Of a stretch of 5,493 bases of DNA, positions 1 to 5,493 are shown in pieces. Every line of letters starts with the position of its first letter. Within the stretch, counting starts at the first letter, position 1. Location of the stretch: contig CAMGFF010000173.1 in the NCBI GenBank assembly GCA_946055125.1, positions 1 through 5,493 of the forward strand, written 5' to 3'. The notes under the pieces are model-generated. The model saw nothing but the letters and a program-made list of their open reading frames with translations. It was not told the origin of the DNA and did not search any database. The stretch is from an uncultured Prevotellaceae bacterium (lineage in GTDB: Bacteria > Bacteroidota > Bacteroidia > Bacteroidales > Muribaculaceae). Position numbers and translations under genes: made by a program.

Positions 1-5
1 TGCTT

Positions 6-2132
6 TTAGGCTTCTTTCTTTGTATTCTTTGCTGCGGGCTTCTTTGTTGCGGGCTTCTTTGCTGCTTTCTTGGCGGGCTTGGGCTCTTCCTTGGGGGCTG
101 CGGCCTTCTTGCGGGGCTTGGGGGCTTTTTTGAGCTTCAGCACCATGGCCGAGCGTGCGGGAATGTAGAGCTTGAGCCAGCCCACGCCGTGCTCGGCATA
201 GAGCTCGTCGTGCTCGGTGAAGTGGTGCACGCTGTTGTCGATGTTGCCGTAGCCGCCGTAGCGCGGGTCGTCGCTGTTCATCACGCCCTCATACTCACCC
301 TCGGGAGCGAGAATGCCATAGTCGGTGAACGACTTTGAGGGGTTGAAGTTGAACACGAATACCAGGTCGCCGCGCATATAGGCGAGCACTTGGTCGTCGT
401 CCTTCTCCCAGAGCTTGCGCACGGGCAGAGCCTCAAACTTCTTCACGCCGCGCACGAGGTGAATCATGTCGTTGTCGAAGTTGTTGAGATACTGATACTT
501 GAGGTCCTTACGGTCGACCAGCTCCCACTGTCGGCGGGCATACTTATAGGACCAGCCGTTGCCCTCGCGCGGGAAGTCGATCCACTCGGGGTGGCCAAAC
601 TCGTTGCCCATGAAGTTGAGGTAGCCGCCATTGATAGTGGTGCATGTGACGAGGCGGATGAGCTTATGCAGGGCGATACCACGGTCAACGGTGTAGTTGT
701 TGTCGCCCACCATCATGTGCCAGTACATCTCGCTGTCGATAAGGCGGAAGATGAGGGTCTTGTCGCCCACGAGTGCCTGGTCGTGGCTCTCGGCGTAGCT
801 TATTGTCTTCTCGTCGGCACGGCGGTTGGTGAGCTCCCAGAATATCGATGTGGGGTGCCAGTCCTCGTCCTTTTTCTCCTTGATGGTCTTAATCCAGTAG
901 TCGGGGATACCCATTGCCATTCGGTAGTCGAAGCCTATTCCTCCATTCTTCACGGGAGTGGCGAGGCCGGGCATACCGCTCATTTCCTCGGCGATGGTGA
1001 TGGCCTTGGGGTTCACGGTGTGGATTACCTCGTTGGCAAGGCTGAGGTAGGTGATGGCGTTGGTGTCCTGGCCTCCGTTGTAGTAGTCGTCGTAGGAGCC
1101 GAAGGCCTGGCCGAGGCCGTGGTTATAATAGAGCATCGAGGTGACACCGTCGAAGCGGAAGCCGTCGAATCGGTATTCCTCGAGCCAGAACTTGCAGTTG
1201 CTCAGGAGGAAGTGTAGCACCTCGTTCTTGCCGTAGTCGAAGCAGAGCGAGTCCCATGCGGGGTGTTCGCGGCGGTGGTCGCCATAGAAGTACTGGTTGT
1301 AGCTGCCGTCGAAGCGTCCCAGTCCCTCAAGCTCATTCTTCACGGCGTGGGAGTGCACGATGTCCATAATCACGGCGATGCCGAGGCTGTGCGCGTCGTC
1401 GATGAGGTGCTTGAGGTCGTCGGGCGTGCCGAAACGGCTCGAAGCGGCGTAGAAGCTCGACACATGGTAGCCGAAGGAGCCATAGTAGGGGTGCTCCTGA
1501 ATGGCCATAATCTGGATGGCATTGTAGCCGTCGGCAGCCACTCGGGGCAGCACATTGGTGCGGAACTCATCGTAGGTGCCCACGCGCTCCTCGTTAGTGC
1601 CCATGCCAATGTGGCACTCATAGATGAGCAGTGGCGATGTGGAGGGCTTGAAATCATTAACCTTGAATTTGTAGGGATTTGCGGGGTCCCACACCTGGGC
1701 CGAGAAGATGTAGGTTTTCTCATCTTGCACCACGCGGGTGGCATAGGCCGGCACTCGCTCGCCCTCGCCGCCGTTCCAGTGCACGCGCAGCTTGTAGAGG
1801 TCGCCGTGGTGCAGGGCCTCGGGGTCGAGGGCAAGCTCCCAGGCACCGTTGTCGATGCGCGTCATGCGGAAGTTCTCAGTTTCTTTCCAGTCGTTGAAGT
1901 TGCCCACTAAATAGATTTCGGTGGCATTGGGCGCCCACTCTCGGAGCACCCAGCCCTTGGGGGTGCGGTGCAGGCCATAGAACTTGTGGGCATTGGCAAA
2001 GTCGGCAATAGTGCCGCCATTGGCAGTCAACTCTTTTTCTTTGCGAATCACATCCTCGTGGCGGCCATTGATAGCATCGGCATACGGCTCCAGCCACGGG
2101 TCATTTTTGATGATGGGGAGTACTCTTTTCAT
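6..2132 (-). CDS. glgB: 1,4-alpha-glucan (glycogen) branching enzyme, eukaryote-like GH13 type, with basic C-terminal tail
   Basis: Complete 708-residue protein that cuts alpha-1,4 glucan chains and re-attaches them through alpha-1,6 bonds in cytoplasmic glycogen synthesis. An N-terminal CBM48-like domain lies at about residues 50-150 (WVLREWAPNA, VGNFNDW). The GH13 barrel follows: DIVHSH at 257-262, GFRFDG with probable nucleophile D328, TIAEE with probable acid/base E382, and ESHDQ with H450-D451. An all-beta C-terminal domain ends near residue 666. Stretches such as EYRFDGFRFDGVTSMLYY and YAESHDQALVGDK match the animal/fungal GBE1 type rather than E. coli GlgB. Residues 668-708 are a Lys/Ala/Pro tail outside the enzyme fold. 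The start is MKRVLPIIKN: an in-frame ATG 14 codons upstream (2174) overlaps the promoter -7 box, so it would not be in the mRNA. The gene is divergent from the chaperone genes. The stop is TAA at 8-6, and no terminator fits in the 5 bases beyond it. Function is certain at family level; the tail's role is unknown. Confidence 0.96.
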   Translation of the reverse strand: MKRVLPIIKNDPWLEPYADAINGRHEDVIRKEKELTANGGTIADFANAHKFYGLHRTPKGWVLREWAPNATEIYLVGNFNDWKETENFRMTRIDNGAWELALDPEALHHGDLYKLRVHWNGGEGERVPAYATRVVQDEKTYIFSAQVWDPANPYKFKVNDFKPSTSPLLIYECHIGMGTNEERVGTYDEFRTNVLPRVAADGYNAIQIMAIQEHPYYGSFGYHVSSFYAASSRFGTPDDLKHLIDDAHSLGIAVIMDIVHSHAVKNELEGLGRFDGSYNQYFYGDHRREHPAWDSLCFDYGKNEVLHFLLSNCKFWLEEYRFDGFRFDGVTSMLYYNHGLGQAFGSYDDYYNGGQDTNAITYLSLANEVIHTVNPKAITIAEEMSGMPGLATPVKNGGIGFDYRMAMGIPDYWIKTIKEKKDEDWHPTSIFWELTNRRADEKTISYAESHDQALVGDKTLIFRLIDSEMYWHMMVGDNNYTVDRGIALHKLIRLVTCTTINGGYLNFMGNEFGHPEWIDFPREGNGWSYKYARRQWELVDRKDLKYQYLNNFDNDMIHLVRGVKKFEALPVRKLWEKDDDQVLAYMRGDLVFVFNFNPSKSFTDYGILAPEGEYEGVMNSDDPRYGGYGNIDNSVHHFTEHDELYAEHGVGWLKLYIPARSAMVLKLKKAPKPRKKAAAPKEEPKPAKKAAKKPATKKPAAKNTKKEA
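33..61. repeat. Tandem 14-bp repeat (15-bp period) in the glgB tail coding region
   Basis: The unit TGCGGGCTTCTTTG occurs at 33-46 and again at 48-61, separated by one T. A degenerate continuation runs to about 120 (GCTGCTTTCTTGGCGGGCTT and similar). Read on the minus strand it encodes the Lys-Lys-Pro-Ala type units of the branching-enzyme tail. The near-identity of adjacent units suggests growth by slippage or local duplication, so tail length may differ between strains. Confidence 0.75.
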
Positions 2133-2162
2133 GTTTTGGTTTATGAAAAACAATAATGCACA

Positions 2163-2194
2163 CAAATTTAGCACTTTTCCGTGAACTGCGCAAA
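2163..2194 (-). promoter_or_regulatory. Bacteroidetes-type promoter of the branching enzyme gene
   Basis: Read on the minus strand there is TTTG (2194-2191), a 20-bp spacer, and TAAATTTG (2170-2163). This matches the Bacteroidetes primary sigma consensus TTTG / about 19-21 bp / TAnnTTTG at every conserved position. Transcription would start around 2156-2160, giving a leader of roughly 25 nt before the ATG at 2132. Its position excludes the upstream in-frame ATG at 2174 as a start. The start site itself is inferred. Confidence 0.8.
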
Positions 2195-2207
2195 CTATTC
2201 GTGCTAA
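2168..2207. repeat. Inverted repeat TTAGCAC / GTGCTAA bracketing the glgB promoter
   Basis: TTAGCAC at 2168-2174 and its exact reverse complement GTGCTAA at 2201-2207 are separated by 26 bp. One arm overlaps the -7 box and the other lies just beyond the -33 box. The arm sequence equals the outer part of the CIRCE half-site, but CIRCE has only 13 bp between these heptamers, so it is not a standard CIRCE. It could be an operator bound by a dimer, or chance. Confidence 0.35.
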
Positions 2208-2232
2208 TATCTCACAAGAACGAGCGACTATG

Positions 2233-2261
2233 GTTAAAATCGTGTTAAAATGCAGTTACAT
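2233..2261 (+). promoter_or_regulatory. Direct-repeat array with 11-bp period, possible operator upstream of the chaperone genes
   Basis: GTTAAAAT occurs at 2233-2240 and again at 2244-2251, and a weaker copy GTTACAT starts at 2255. All three start exactly 11 bp apart, so they lie on one face of the helix. Response regulators of the OmpR/PhoB family bind direct repeats with this spacing, which is the reason to suggest an operator. The array lies about 130-155 bp before the GrpE-like start and about 40-70 bp upstream of the glgB -33 box, so either gene could be the target. Confidence 0.35.
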
Positions 2262-2389
2262 AGAGGTGAAAATTGCAGGAAAGTATTAATTTAGCAAAAA
2301 TTCTAACCGGTGCTTGCAAGCGGGAGTGCTGTGCGGCATCGGCGAGAACAAGATAATACCTAACATAACACCACAATTCACTAACAACT

Positions 2390-3295
2390 ATGGGTTTCTT
2401 TGGAATGACCGACAATGAGCGCAATGCCGAGCTCACGAAGCAGATACAGGCACTGCAAGATTCAGTGGAGCTTCAGCGGAGAAAAGCTGCTGAGGCCCAA
2501 GCCGCCGTGAAAGTGAAGGATGAGGAACTCCGAGCCTCCTATGCCGAGCTGCAATCAGTTAAGGCCGAGGTCGCAGCACTGAAAGAGGCCATGGCCGCTG
2601 AGACAGAAAAGCTCAAGGGGCAGATTGACACACTCAGCAAGACATTGACAGAGAAAGACGCACTCATTGCCACCCTGAAGCCGGCCGAAGAGAAAGCCCC
2701 AGCTCCGGTGGAGGAAGAGAAGAAGCCCGTGCCGGCAGTGGAGCAACAGCCCGTGCCGGTGCCTGCCGACCCCACTCCGCAGCTCGACGCCATCAAGGCC
2801 GAGCTGGCCAAGATAAGGGAGGCATACACCGACCTTGTGCGAAAGGACGACCTCTTCAACTCGATGCACAAGGAGCTCGACACGCTGCGCAACGACGTGT
2901 ATAACAAGCTCACGCGCCCCTACAAGGTGTCGATAATCTCGCTCTACGACAGCATAGTGAGCACAGTGAATTACTACCGCGACCGCAAGGATGAAGAGGG
3001 AAGCTACGACCGCCTCATGAAGCAGCTTGGCAACTACGTGCTTTCGATAATGGACATCCTTTGCGATGAATACAACCTCGACAGCTTCGACGCCCAGCCC
3101 GGAGAGCCCTATGACCGCCGCGCCCACAAGACGATGAATGTGGTGGAAACCGACGACCCGGCAAAGCACGGCACCGTGGCGCGTGCGCTGCAGTGCGGAT
3201 TCAAGTACACCGCTTTCGACCCCGTGAAAGGCGTGGAGCGAGAGGTGATTTTCCGCCCGGCATTTGTTGACACCTACAAGCTGAAGCAGCAGTGA
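2390..3295 (+). CDS. GrpE-like nucleotide exchange factor with N-terminal coiled-coil extension
   Basis: A 301-residue cytoplasmic protein, predicted to release ADP from the Hsp70-like protein encoded next. Residues about 10-97 form a long charged coiled coil rich in Ala, Glu, Lys and Gln. Residues 98-130 are a Pro/Glu/Val linker (APAPVEEEKKPVP). A second helical stretch covers about 131-170. The GrpE-like part follows: helices at about 178-230 and a beta-rich end at about 238-296 with GEPYDRRAHKTM, ETDDPAKHGTV, then ALQCGFKY and IFRPAFVD. This matches the GrpE C-terminus, where a conserved His, a DDP/D-P segment, a K/Q-G-Y/F and an R-(P/A)-A-x-V motif occur in this order. E. coli GrpE is 197 residues, so about 100 residues are extra. 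An in-frame TAA at 2366 and a single good ATG at 2390 fix the start. No Shine-Dalgarno is seen; the leader is A-rich. A gap of 58 bp separates it from the Hsp70-like gene. No clear promoter was found; TAATTTAG at 2287-2294 is a weak -7 candidate without a -33 partner. The assignment rests on motif order and context, not on a search. Confidence 0.82.
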   Translation: MGFFGMTDNERNAELTKQIQALQDSVELQRRKAAEAQAAVKVKDEELRASYAELQSVKAEVAALKEAMAAETEKLKGQIDTLSKTLTEKDALIATLKPAEEKAPAPVEEEKKPVPAVEQQPVPVPADPTPQLDAIKAELAKIREAYTDLVRKDDLFNSMHKELDTLRNDVYNKLTRPYKVSIISLYDSIVSTVNYYRDRKDEEGSYDRLMKQLGNYVLSIMDILCDEYNLDSFDAQPGEPYDRRAHKTMNVVETDDPAKHGTVARALQCGFKYTAFDPVKGVEREVIFRPAFVDTYKLKQQ

Positions 3296-3353
3296 ATTTT
3301 CAATGAAGAATAAAAATAATAACAAAACAACATAACACTTTTAGATTTAGATT

Positions 3354-4940
3354 ATGGATAAAAGTAGAGCCGTCTATGGAATCGACCTTGGTACTACCTA
3401 CAGCTGCATTGCGCAGGTAGATCAATTCGACCAGGCAGTAGTATTGAGAAACTTTGAGGGAGATGCAACCACTCCGTCGGTAGTTTACTTTGAGAACGAA
3501 ACCAACGTTATCGTGGGCAAGGAGGCTAAGGGAATGCTCGAAACCGAGCCCGACAAGACAGTGTCGTTCATAAAGCGCGACATGGGTAACGACGCAGCCT
3601 TCGACAAGAGCAGCAACACCACGCCGTTCCACCTCGACCCGTCGGAAATCTCGGCCTATATACTGAAGAAGCTCGTGAAGGACGCCAACGATGCCAATGG
3701 CTTTCCCGAGCCGGTGAAGGACGTGGTGATCACCTGCCCGGCCTACTTTGGCAACAAGGAGCGCATGCAGACCAAGCAGGCGGGTATCATTGCCGGGCTC
3801 AATGTGCTCGCAATCATCAATGAGCCTACAGCGGCCGCCATTGCCTACGGCACAAAGACCTCGGAGCGCAAGTCAATCCTCGTCTACGACCTTGGCGGCG
3901 GAACTTTCGATATCACGCTCATTCTCGTCAACGGCGGCTCGATTAAGGTTATCGCCACCGGCGGCGACCACCACCTTGGTGGCGTTGACTGGGACACCGC
4001 CCTTGCCGAGTATATGCTCGGAGCATTCAATGAGCAGAATGGCACCAGCTACTCGCTCGACGACAACAAGATGCTGAAATACCAGCTCCTCAACCTCGCC
4101 GAAACAAAGAAGAAGCTGCTAACCGCCAAGACCAAGGTGAACGTGAACATCAACTGGGAAGGCCAGTCGGCACGCTTCGAAATCACCCGCGAGCTTTTCG
4201 ACGCACTCACAGCCGACAAGCTCAACGAGACCATCGACGCTACCCGCAAGATTCTCGACATCGCCAAGGAGAAAGGCTTTGAGAAAATCGACGAATATAT
4301 CCTGGTGGGCGGAAGCAGCCGCATGCCGCAAATCAAGGAGCGCGTGGATGCCGAGTTTGGAGTGGATGCCAAGCTCACCGACCCCGATGAGTGCGTGGCA
4401 AAGGGCGCCGCAATCTATGCAATGAACGAGGCCTACCGCCAGGCCGTTGAGGACTATGAGAACGGCGATGCCGACGAGCTGCCCAAGAAGCTCAACTGCG
4501 AGCGCACCAACGTGATGAACGTGACCTCGAAGACCTACGGACTCGGTCTTATCAACAACCGCGTGGGCAACATGATTTTTGCCAACACCGGCCTTCCAAT
4601 CTCTTTCACCGACACCTTCTACACCACAATCGACAACCAAAGCGGTGTGCGCCTGCCCATCTGGGAGAGCGACTTCACCGACAAGGAGAAGGACCAGGAG
4701 GTGGAGGATAAATTCTGCCGCCTCGTGACCACCGAGCCTACTGTGCTCCGCCTCACCAAGAACTGGCCAAAGGAGACTCCTATCACCGTGACCTTCAACA
4801 TCGACAACGAGGGTATGCTCTCAGTGCACGCACAGGTGGAGAAGGACGAGATTGACTTTGAGCTGAAGGTGACCGGCGTGAAGAGCGAGGAGGAAATCCT
4901 CGAGGCCCAGCGCTTCATCAACAAGGCCAACATCGAGTAA
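3354..4940 (+). CDS. Short DnaK/Hsp70-like chaperone lacking the C-terminal lid
   Basis: Complete 528-residue Hsp70-family ATPase. The nucleotide-binding domain (about 1-375) has phosphate 1 GIDLGTTYSCIA (9-20), K74 in SFIKRDMG (DnaK K70 equivalent), NEPTAAAIAYG (156-166), phosphate 2 DLGGGTFDI (179-187) and the adenosine motif ILVGGSSRMPQI (316-327). The Thr of the usual GDTHLGG is His206 (GDHHLGG). The interdomain linker, normally DVLLLDVTPLSLG, reads NVMNVTSKTYGLG (387-399). A diverged beta substrate-binding domain covers about 390-508, with DNQSGV (427-432) matching DnaK DNQSAV. The protein stops about 20 residues later, at the start of helix A, so the alpha-helical lid and tail (about 110 residues of the 638-residue DnaK) are missing. 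Nothing lid-like follows the stop in that frame. The start is fixed by an in-frame TAG at 3348 directly before the ATG, after an A/T-rich leader without Shine-Dalgarno. It is probably co-transcribed with the GrpE-like gene. It is unlikely to be the housekeeping DnaK; an HscC-type or other specialised Hsp70 is possible. Confidence 0.93.
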   Translation: MDKSRAVYGIDLGTTYSCIAQVDQFDQAVVLRNFEGDATTPSVVYFENETNVIVGKEAKGMLETEPDKTVSFIKRDMGNDAAFDKSSNTTPFHLDPSEISAYILKKLVKDANDANGFPEPVKDVVITCPAYFGNKERMQTKQAGIIAGLNVLAIINEPTAAAIAYGTKTSERKSILVYDLGGGTFDITLILVNGGSIKVIATGGDHHLGGVDWDTALAEYMLGAFNEQNGTSYSLDDNKMLKYQLLNLAETKKKLLTAKTKVNVNINWEGQSARFEITRELFDALTADKLNETIDATRKILDIAKEKGFEKIDEYILVGGSSRMPQIKERVDAEFGVDAKLTDPDECVAKGAAIYAMNEAYRQAVEDYENGDADELPKKLNCERTNVMNVTSKTYGLGLINNRVGNMIFANTGLPISFTDTFYTTIDNQSGVRLPIWESDFTDKEKDQEVEDKFCRLVTTEPTVLRLTKNWPKETPITVTFNIDNEGMLSVHAQVEKDEIDFELKVTGVKSEEEILEAQRFINKANIE

Positions 4941-4944
4941 CCCC

Positions 4945-4967
4945 GCCGGGCTGGCGCTGAGCCCGGC
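4945..4967 (+). terminator. GC-rich hairpin just after the Hsp70-like stop codon
   Basis: GCCGGGCT (4945-4952) pairs perfectly with AGCCCGGC (4960-4967) around a 7-base loop, starting 4 bases after the stop codon. A T-rich stretch (ATATTTTATT) follows only about 11 bases later, so it is not a textbook intrinsic terminator. It may terminate partially, protect the mRNA 3' end, or lower expression of the gene downstream. Confidence 0.5.
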
Positions 4968-4986
4968 CCAGTGCAAGATATTTTAT

Positions 4987-5032
4987 TAGCCGATATAGAT
5001 TGCAGGGCAATGCCTTGCAATCTATTCGGCTA
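4987..5032. repeat. Long near-perfect hairpin between the Hsp70-like gene and the next gene
   Basis: The arm 4987-5008 (TAGCCGATATAGATTGCA then GGGC) pairs with 5012-5032 (GCCT then TGCAATCTATTCGGCTA) around a 3-base AAT loop. That gives 21 pairs including one G-U, with one bulged T. No T tract follows on either strand (TATAACAGTG on plus; ATAAAATATC on minus), so a simple intrinsic terminator is unlikely. Possible roles are an attenuator, an RNA processing or stability element, a protein-binding palindrome, or a dispersed intergenic repeat. Confidence 0.7.
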
Positions 5033-5067
5033 TATAACAGTGAATTAATATTCATCAACGAGATCGT

Positions 5068-5493
5068 ATGAATCCCATCCTACTAAAGCAGAAAATCAAC
5101 AAGTGGATAGAGGCTTGCCAATATCTGAAAAGCGCAGAAATCAAGGAGCAACTCGACACCGACGAGTGGACCGCCATAGAGGAACTTAGCAACCTTTGGA
5201 ACAAGAACTTCACCGCCAATGGGGTGAAGGACGATGCACTCGCCCACATCGACACGCTGAAGCGCTGCGAGGACATGCACCCAAACAACCTCAAGATTAA
5301 GGAGATGAGCAAAGCCCTCACCGGAGTGGCCCGCGATATGATGACCAAGGACGAGGCAACCTACAATGAGTTTAAGGAGGCACTGAAGAAAGAAATCAAG
5401 CAGAACCGCCCCACACCCAAGACTCCGCCCACGCCTAAGACTCCGCCGAAGGTTCAGGTGCCGCCTAAGACCCCGGTGATTCCTAAGACTCCG
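5068..5493 (+). CDS. Unknown protein with helical N-terminal domain and PKTP-repeat linker (3' end outside window)
   Basis: The reading frame is open from ATG 5068 to the window edge (142 codons) with no stop. An in-frame TGA at 5041 bounds it upstream. I do not recognise the family. Residues 1-112 look wholly alpha-helical and charged, with W13, W34 and W44, several Lys/Glu-rich helices, and a DMHPNNLKIKEM segment (77-88). That segment resembles neither a J-domain HPD loop in its context nor a zinc site. From about residue 113 a linker with four PKTP units begins and runs off the edge, so a second domain probably follows. No signal peptide or membrane segment is seen. Codon use matches the GrpE-like and Hsp70-like genes, and it lies 127 bp downstream on the same strand, behind two hairpins. 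A helper or substrate-linking role for the chaperone pair is inference from position only. Confidence 0.8.
   Translation, partial: MNPILLKQKINKWIEACQYLKSAEIKEQLDTDEWTAIEELSNLWNKNFTANGVKDDALAHIDTLKRCEDMHPNNLKIKEMSKALTGVARDMMTKDEATYNEFKEALKKEIKQNRPTPKTPPTPKTPPKVQVPPKTPVIPKTP
5416..5493 (+). repeat. Degenerate 12-bp repeats encoding PKTP units
   Basis: The unit CCYAAGACYCCG occurs at 5416-5427, 5434-5445, 5464-5475 and 5482-5493, the last touching the window edge. It encodes PKTP at residues 117, 123, 133 and 139 of the partial protein. Spacing between units is 6, 18 and 6 bp. The result is a proline-rich, probably extended linker, and the array may continue beyond the window. Confidence 0.85.

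Noticed and set aside
390..1910. Long plus-strand open frames (390-1217 and 1263-1910) opposite the branching enzyme gene
   Set aside because: Their translations are Val/Ala/Gly/His-rich with no domain pattern, and they arise from the GC-biased third codon positions of the real gene on the other strand.
2133..2174. An in-frame ATG at 2174 that would add 14 residues (MLNLCALLFFINQN) to the branching enzyme, looking like a short hydrophobic leader
   Set aside because: The codon abuts the -7 box of a consensus Bacteroidetes promoter and would lie upstream of the transcription start; the enzyme family is cytoplasmic and starts near MKRVLPIIKN.
2287..2294. TAATTTAG as a -7 box for the GrpE-like gene
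   Set aside because: It differs from TAnnTTTG at one conserved base and has no TTTG at the expected distance upstream (2263-2266 is GAGG); too weak to list.
2312..2321. Perfect 10-bp palindrome GCTTGCAAGC in the intergenic region
   Set aside because: It is short, the symmetry does not extend further, and it is unsupported by any other signal; expected by chance at this length often enough.
2555..3325. A 256-codon minus-strand open frame opposite the GrpE-like gene
   Set aside because: It is antisense to a gene with clear GrpE motifs, has a Val/Leu/His-rich composition typical of shadow frames, and has no family resemblance.
3343..3350. TAGATTTA as an internal -7 box directly before the Hsp70-like gene
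   Set aside because: The last base does not match, there is no -33 element, and it lies too close to the ATG; co-transcription with the GrpE-like gene is simpler.
4119..4640. A 173-codon minus-strand open frame opposite the Hsp70-like gene
   Set aside because: It overlaps well conserved Hsp70 coding sequence and shows no independent motifs.
5293..5328. Possible J-domain in the third gene because of a His-Pro-Asn near Lys residues
   Set aside because: There is no HPD tripeptide and no J-domain helix pattern around the HPNN segment at residues 79-82.

Overview
The window looks like chromosomal DNA from a member of the Bacteroidales, possibly a gut Muribaculaceae- or Prevotella-type organism. 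The grounds are a near-perfect Bacteroidetes-type promoter (TTTG, 20 bp, TAnnTTTG) in front of the first gene, A-rich leaders without clear Shine-Dalgarno sites, moderate GC with GC-rich third codon positions, and a eukaryote-like glycogen branching enzyme. The taxonomic placement is inference; there is no rRNA or other marker gene here.

Layout. Positions 6-2132 (minus strand) hold a complete 1,4-alpha-glucan branching enzyme ending in a 41-residue Lys/Ala/Pro tail. A 257-bp divergent intergenic region (2133-2389) carries its promoter, an inverted repeat around that promoter, and a direct-repeat array with 11-bp period on the side facing the next genes. On the plus strand there follow a GrpE-like protein with an added N-terminal coiled coil and proline-rich linker (2390-3295), a short DnaK/Hsp70-like protein without the C-terminal lid (3354-4940), and, after a 127-bp gap containing two consecutive hairpins, the 5' part of a third gene (5068 to the window end). 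That third gene encodes a helical domain followed by a PKTP-repeat linker and has no family I recognise.

How the genes work together. The branching enzyme belongs to cytoplasmic glycogen metabolism and appears unrelated to its divergent neighbours. The GrpE-like and Hsp70-like genes are adjacent, co-directional and matched in function (nucleotide exchange factor plus ATPase). They are best read as a dedicated accessory chaperone pair distinct from the housekeeping DnaK/GrpE. No J-domain protein is visible in the window. The third gene is a candidate partner by position only. This chaperone cluster, with its unusual architectures, is the most interesting content; no mobile element, CRISPR array, tRNA or rRNA was seen.
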